Below are positions 60,201-64,000 of a stretch of 64,000 nucleotides of DNA, in pieces. The notes below the pieces were generated by a model. The model did no database searches. It was given only the letters and a program-made list of their open reading frames with translations, and had not been told where the DNA came from. This stretch comes from Sebastes aleutianus (Eukaryota > Chordata > Actinopteri > Perciformes > Sebastidae), in assembly GCA_916700875.1 (NCBI GenBank), contig CAKAKS010000001.1, positions 16,582,461 through 16,646,460 of the forward strand, read 5' to 3'. Every line of letters begins with the position of its first letter. The first letter of the stretch is position 1. Position numbers and translations under genes: made by a program.

Positions 60201-60974
60201 GTGACCTGCAGGCGCACCGGAGCGGAGCACAGAAACACCAATCAAAAGGTGCATGGCCAGCATTCAAGCTACAAGTAATGTAGTCTATAGATTGAGTTTT
60301 TTTTATAAAAAATAAGTAGTAGCCTATAACTTCCTCTGAGCTACAGGTGGTACCTCATAACTTTAATCTAATAACAAACATCCTTTTAAAGCACAACTTG
60401 GTCTGACCCCAGAATACATAATGGATCTCTTAACACCCTATACGCCTGTACGTGGTCTGAGATCATCTGATCAGCTACTTCTTGCTGTTCCCAGGTCCAA
60501 TTTTGTGACGGGAGGCGATCAGGCGTTTGCTGTCAGGGCTCCCAAACTCCTGAATCCACTTCCTATAGAGATACCATCATCTAACTCTGTATCCACTTTT
60601 AAAAAACTTTTGAAAACACATTTTTTTTAGGATAGCATTCCTATAAGTATAAGACTGGGTATAAATATATGTATGTATACATCCGTTTCTGGACGCATGT
60701 GTACATTTATACACATTTATGTATATATACTGTATATTTGTTTTATGAACTTGTCCTACCATTTTACCACTTCTATTATTATTGATATGTTCTGTGATGT
60801 TCTGTTTTAGCAGTTACCATATCTTTTACTTTATTTATCTGCTTTTATTGTCTTGTGAAGCACTTTGTAACATCTGTTTTGAGAAGTGCTATATAAATAA
60901 ATGTATTATTATTATTATTATTATTACTTACAGTGCGTAACGGTGAGCGGCACCTGTCCAAAGCGCGCGTCCAT
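57297..60974 (-). CDS. divergent, shortened Pax5-type paired-box transcription factor
   Basis: Sequence-specific DNA-binding factor. Exons in reading order: 60974-60932, 60205-60040 (166 nt), 59186-58989 (198 nt), 58910-58870, 58785-58678, 57542-57399, 57319-57297. All are GT-AG and phases close to 240 codons (human PAX5 391). Paired domain 16-142: HGGVNQLGGVFINGRPLPHA, RPCEISRRLRVSHGCVSKIL, NPTMFAWEIRDRLLLERVCD, SSINRIIRNKVQ. Octapeptide 168-175 HSISGILG, where Pax5 has YSISGILG and Pax2/8 have ING. C-terminus NEAWGWSDP and NPDLLGPPCHYS mirrors Pax5 NDSWRFPNPGLLGSPYYYS. No partial homeodomain or transactivation exon was found in the 1.1-kb intron 58677-57543. An in-frame ATG at 61043 would add 23 residues. 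Neighbour zcchc7 supports pax5 identity; the many paired-domain substitutions suggest a fast-evolving duplicate. Confidence 0.82.
59219..59345 (-). repeat. LINE 3' tail
   Basis: In reverse orientation it gives the fish LINE end with AAGCACTTTGTAAC and GCTATACAAATAAA, finishing in an ATT run. It lies in the intron between the two paired-domain exons of the pax5-like gene. Confidence 0.6.
60385..60925 (+). mobile_element. LINE ORF2 C-terminal remnant and 3' tail
   Basis: A frame at 60421-60630 reads LRSSDQLLLAVPRSNF...GDQAFAVRAPKLLNPLPIEI. This is the typical C-terminal end of fish non-LTR reverse transcriptase polyproteins. GAAGCACTTTGTAACATC...GCTATATAAATAAA and an ATT microsatellite follow. 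It lies in pax5-like intron 1. Confidence 0.8.
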
Positions 60975-61096
60975 CCCAGACCGACTCTTAAAGAAGTCTG
61001 TAGTCCTACTGAAGGAGGCTCCGAGGACCAAACATTTCCTCATTCAAATAGAAAAACTGAAGTTTTTAATAGAGCACTGTTCAGATTTTGTCCCGT

Positions 61097-61105
61097 ATAT
61101 ATTTT
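61097..61105 (-). promoter_or_regulatory. possible TATA box of the pax5-like gene
   Basis: On the minus strand AAATATATA lies about 120 bp before the ATG at 60974 and about 55 bp before the alternative ATG at 61043. The assignment is positional only. Confidence 0.3.
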
Positions 61106-61214
61106 TGTCCTGTATGCAGAGTGACATCAGCGCGCTTTCAGCACCTGAAGCTGTGAACAGCTGCACGAGCCTTTGATTGGGCGCACACGCACCGGTGCAC
61201 GCGCTCCATTATCT

Positions 61215-61600
61215 TTTTGTAGCCCTAACAAAAGCAGCGTTCAGTTTTTATGCACCAAATATTTGGAATAAGCTCCCAGAAACCTGCATGACCAACTCCA
61301 ACTCTGAGATCTTTTAAATCAAAGCTTAAAACTTTCCTGTTTGCTGCTGCTGCCTTTTATTAAACCAGATAATGATCTTATACTGCACTAGAGCTTTTAC
61401 TCTTGTGTGTTATATTCTATTTTAGCTTCTATCCTAGCTTTTATTTTAAGCTTGTTTTTTATTTTCTAATCTTTAATGTTTTTATAACTGTTTTAATTAT
61501 GTCTTAATGTTCTTTTGCACTTTGCTGCAATGTTCTTGAATGTTTATGTAAAGCACTATGAATTGCCCTGTTGCTGAAATGTGCTATTGCCTTGTGAAGC
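61215..61600 (+). mobile_element. LINE 3' end fragment
   Basis: Degenerate C-terminal codons (APNIWNKLPETC) are followed by CTTTTGCACTTTG and TTTATGTAAAGCACTATGAA. The same tail occurs in reverse at 63890-64000, so the two are copies of one family. Confidence 0.7.
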
Positions 61601-61984
61601 CGCTATAGGTGTTGTGATAAGAACTGTATAGCCAGGATTTCAGAAATAGGCTGCAGAATATATACGCACCCCACAATTAGTCTCAAAAATCATGTGGTTC
61701 ATGCAGTTAACTGTTCAATAGCCAATAACACGATCATTTATCAATATAAAGTAAAATGTGCCAAAAGTTTGGTGAGTTGTGAGAGCTACAGTCAATATGG
61801 AGAAATAGTTGTAGTATAGTATAATAGTCCACCTATTTCATTTTTGTTGGCCTATATTCAGGCTACTTAGTCTAAAATGCTGGAGCCGGCCTATAAAATA
61901 AGTTTGTATAACCCATTCAATTCCCTGGAAAATACTGATGAAATGACCTCAGAGTCCCCAGTAACTGAAAAATAACAATGCTAC

Positions 61985-62560
61985 AAATAAGGTAAAAGAG
62001 GTGTCAAATTGATCCATAGATTCTATCCAGTGAAACATTTCTTACAAAGGTTAAAGAGTGACATAGATGTAAGTTCTTCTTTCTGCGAATCACATCCTGA
62101 AACTTGCTCTCACTTATTTTGCTCCTGTACATTTACATATGAGCTGTGGAAAGATGTAAGCTATTTTATACATGGTAACGTTTTCTCAGATTTTTTATTT
62201 TACTATAGAAATATTATATTTGGTTGCTATGATTACAGTGACAAAGACAGTAATGCATTTTTCCTTATTAATCTAATTTTAGTTCTCGCCAAATTCCACA
62301 TTCACAAATGTAAATTTACCCTCCCAAAAATAGTCTTTGTATTTACGAAAGAAATGGATCTATATCTGTCAAAGATTTCTTCCTCACAAAACAAAAAAGC
62401 TCTGAAAACAATGAATGTATGCAATATCTTCAAAGTTTTTAAGTGAACTTATTGTCATATTCTCAGGTGTTTTTTTATTTAAAAATTCTTTGGGTTTGTT
62501 TAATTTCTGTTGTCCTTTTTATGTTTGCCTCTATTGAAATAAAAAAATAAAATAAATAAA
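61985..62560 (+). mobile_element. L1-type LINE ORF2 C-terminal fragment
   Basis: The open frame at 62009-62446 carries CSFCESHPET-like residues (here SSFCESHPETCSHLFCSCTF), then ELWKDVSYFI and AKFHIHKCKF. This is the zinc-knuckle-like C-terminal domain of fish L1-type reverse transcriptases. It ends near an A-rich tail at about 62545. It is 5'-truncated, as expected for a LINE insertion. Confidence 0.8.
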
Positions 62561-63445
62561 TAAAAATAATGCTTGAGGTCCGAATGCTTATTTATTATTT
62601 TTTTATTATTGTTATTTTATTATCTTATTTTATTTTTTATTTTATTTTTTTATTTATCAAAACATTAATCTTAATCTAATAAGTAGTAGCCGATTCTGGA
62701 GACTGGAAGTCGTTGCTATGGGAACAACAAGCTGCCACTGCCAGCTGTTAACAGCAAACACTGCAAACAGCAAATAAACTTAGAGCCATTTATAATGTCA
62801 CTGTTATTAACGAATCATTTAACAGGAGCCTTCTTTATGAGTAGCCTACTATAAGTATTAAAAATGGTGACAAAAAAATACATTAACAAATCAACTCCAC
62901 TTGTAGTCAAACTTCTGTGTTTTTTAACTCCGGGAGCAGTTTTCGGTTGTCCAACATTTTAACGCCCGGAAACGCCGGTATAGTTCTTCACATGTAAACA
63001 AGAGAAGAAGTGACTGATACCGCTATGGAGGGAGATATTAGTGTTGTGTGAAGTCGCGATCGACATTATGGTGAACTAAAAACGGTGAGCGCCCGTAAAG
63101 TGCTACTATAGACTTCACTTCACTTGGTTATGTTCAATAATTAAACTAATGAAGCTATATATTAGCTGCCTCGGCTACTACAGAGCTAACAGTAGTTAGC
63201 ATAGCACCGGTTAGCCTGATGTTAACCCACGTGTCTATATATATTCTGAATGTTTACATATCCACCTCATAATTACATGTTTTATGGACAACATAGAATC
63301 TGGCAATTGTATGTCAGCCCGGTGCTAAACTAGTTAAAGTTGTGGTAAGTTACATGAGCCATTATAGCCACAGCTGCTTGGTAGCAGTGCAGTGATCCGT
63401 CGTTGGGTGGTGCTGTTGTTAAGCTGCTGTTTTTAAGGTTGTATT
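62560..63445. other. divergent promoter region and 5' UTR of the zcchc7-like gene
   Basis: An AT-rich simple tract at 62580-62655 is followed by unique sequence. A likely untranslated exon ends at a GTGAGC donor near 63085, and the coding exon follows a TTTTTAAG acceptor at about 63437. The pax5-like gene starts about 2.5 kb away in the opposite direction. Confidence 0.45.
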
Positions 63446-63824
63446 ATGGACTATGCTGAGGAAAATGAAGATGATGAGGGTGAGAAAGGCAGCAAATACC
63501 ACCGCTTCTTTATTGAGGACTGTAATAGTTCAGAGGGAGAAGAAGAGATCAAGTTCAGTCAGCAGAAACATCACAACATCTGTAAACAACAAGCTGAGAG
63601 GCTCAGCAGGGAGAGCTCTCCTCCTCTCCTCCTGGCATTCAACATCAACTCTGGACGCCCCACGAGTCCCACATCCAGTTTACAGGAGGACGAGGAGGAG
63701 GATGAGGAGGACCAGCCCATCGAGGAGTGGATGATCCTGGAAGGAGAGGAGCAGGTGGGAGACTCAAGCATCCAGCTCAACCTGAGCTACAGGGACAGCT
63801 CTGAGGAGGACTCTGGAGATGAAG
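63446..63824 (+). CDS. zcchc7: zinc finger CCHC protein 7-like, first coding exon (partial gene)
   Basis: ZCCHC7 is the zinc-knuckle RNA-binding subunit of the nuclear TRAMP-like complex. Only the N-terminal exon is inside the window: 126 codons and one base before a GTTAGA donor. The peptide is acidic and Ser-rich. Its one recognisable island, EEWMILEGEEQVGDSSIQLN, resembles the WMLLG...DDILLNL motif of human ZCCHC7. The zinc knuckles would lie on later exons outside the window. Head-to-head placement with a pax5-like gene repeats the PAX5-ZCCHC7 order of mammals, which raises confidence. On its own the exon would be a weak call. Confidence 0.6.
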
Positions 63825-63887
63825 GTTAGACTTTACCCGAGCTCATTGTGTTGCTGTCTATCATCCTGTTTCAATGTTGCCCTATAG

Positions 63888-64000
63888 TGCAAGGCAAGGC
63901 AGCTTTATTTGTATAGCACATTTCAGCAACAGGGCAATTCAAAGTGCTTTACATAAACATTCAAGAACATTGAGACAAAGTGCAAAAGAACATTAACACA
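63888..64000 (-). repeat. LINE 3' tail, minus orientation, cut by window end
   Basis: It is the reverse complement of the 61500-61590 tail (GCAAAGTGCTTTACATAAAC, ATAGCACATTTCAGCAACAG). It lies in intron 2 of the zcchc7-like gene. Confidence 0.75.

Overview
The window reads as a teleost fish genome, probably a spiny-rayed (percomorph) species. Small, intron-rich vertebrate genes are split by canonical GT-AG introns. Non-coding DNA is full of fish-type dispersed repeats: hAT-like MITEs with short terminal inverted repeats, a Tc1 element, LINE tails, a tRNA-derived SINE, and CA, TC, AT and TATG microsatellites. No prokaryotic feature is present. Exon models below were built by hand from splice sites and reading phase, and family calls come from remembered protein families; no database search was run.

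Layout. (1) 556-8554, + strand: 3' half of a syntaxin-3 gene (stx3). It has two alternative exons for the C-terminal half of the SNARE helix and three alternative exons, each with its own stop, for the membrane anchor. (2) 12089-26978, +: a complete lysine demethylase 2A-type gene (JmjC, CXXC, PHD, F-box, LRR; 1317 codons). Intron 1 carries an unusual double minisatellite at 11028-11760. (3) 29216-36959, +: complete ankrd13d (ankyrin region plus four ubiquitin-interacting motifs; 632 codons). The kdm2a-ankrd13d neighbourhood is also found in mammals. (4) 45592-40242, -: complete stap2-like adaptor (PH, SH2, Tyr/Pro-rich tail; 404 codons). (5) 48677-54830, -: a tandem duplication of an unrecognised multi-pass membrane protein gene. 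One copy has lost its 5' exon and the other has lost its 3' end to a MITE, with a Tc1 transposon between them. (6) 60974-57297, -: a short paired-box gene that I identify as a divergent pax5 relative. It has a full paired domain, an octapeptide of the Pax5 type and a Pax5-like C-terminus, but no visible partial homeodomain or transactivation exon. (7) 63446 to beyond the window, +: first coding exon of a zcchc7-like gene, head-to-head with the pax gene as PAX5 and ZCCHC7 are in mammals.

These are unrelated housekeeping, signalling and developmental genes rather than one pathway. The most notable items are the compact pax5-like gene (240 codons against 391 in human PAX5), the stx3 cassette whose middle anchor exon uses a 91-nt TC microsatellite as its polypyrimidine tract, and the reciprocally damaged duplicated membrane-protein gene.
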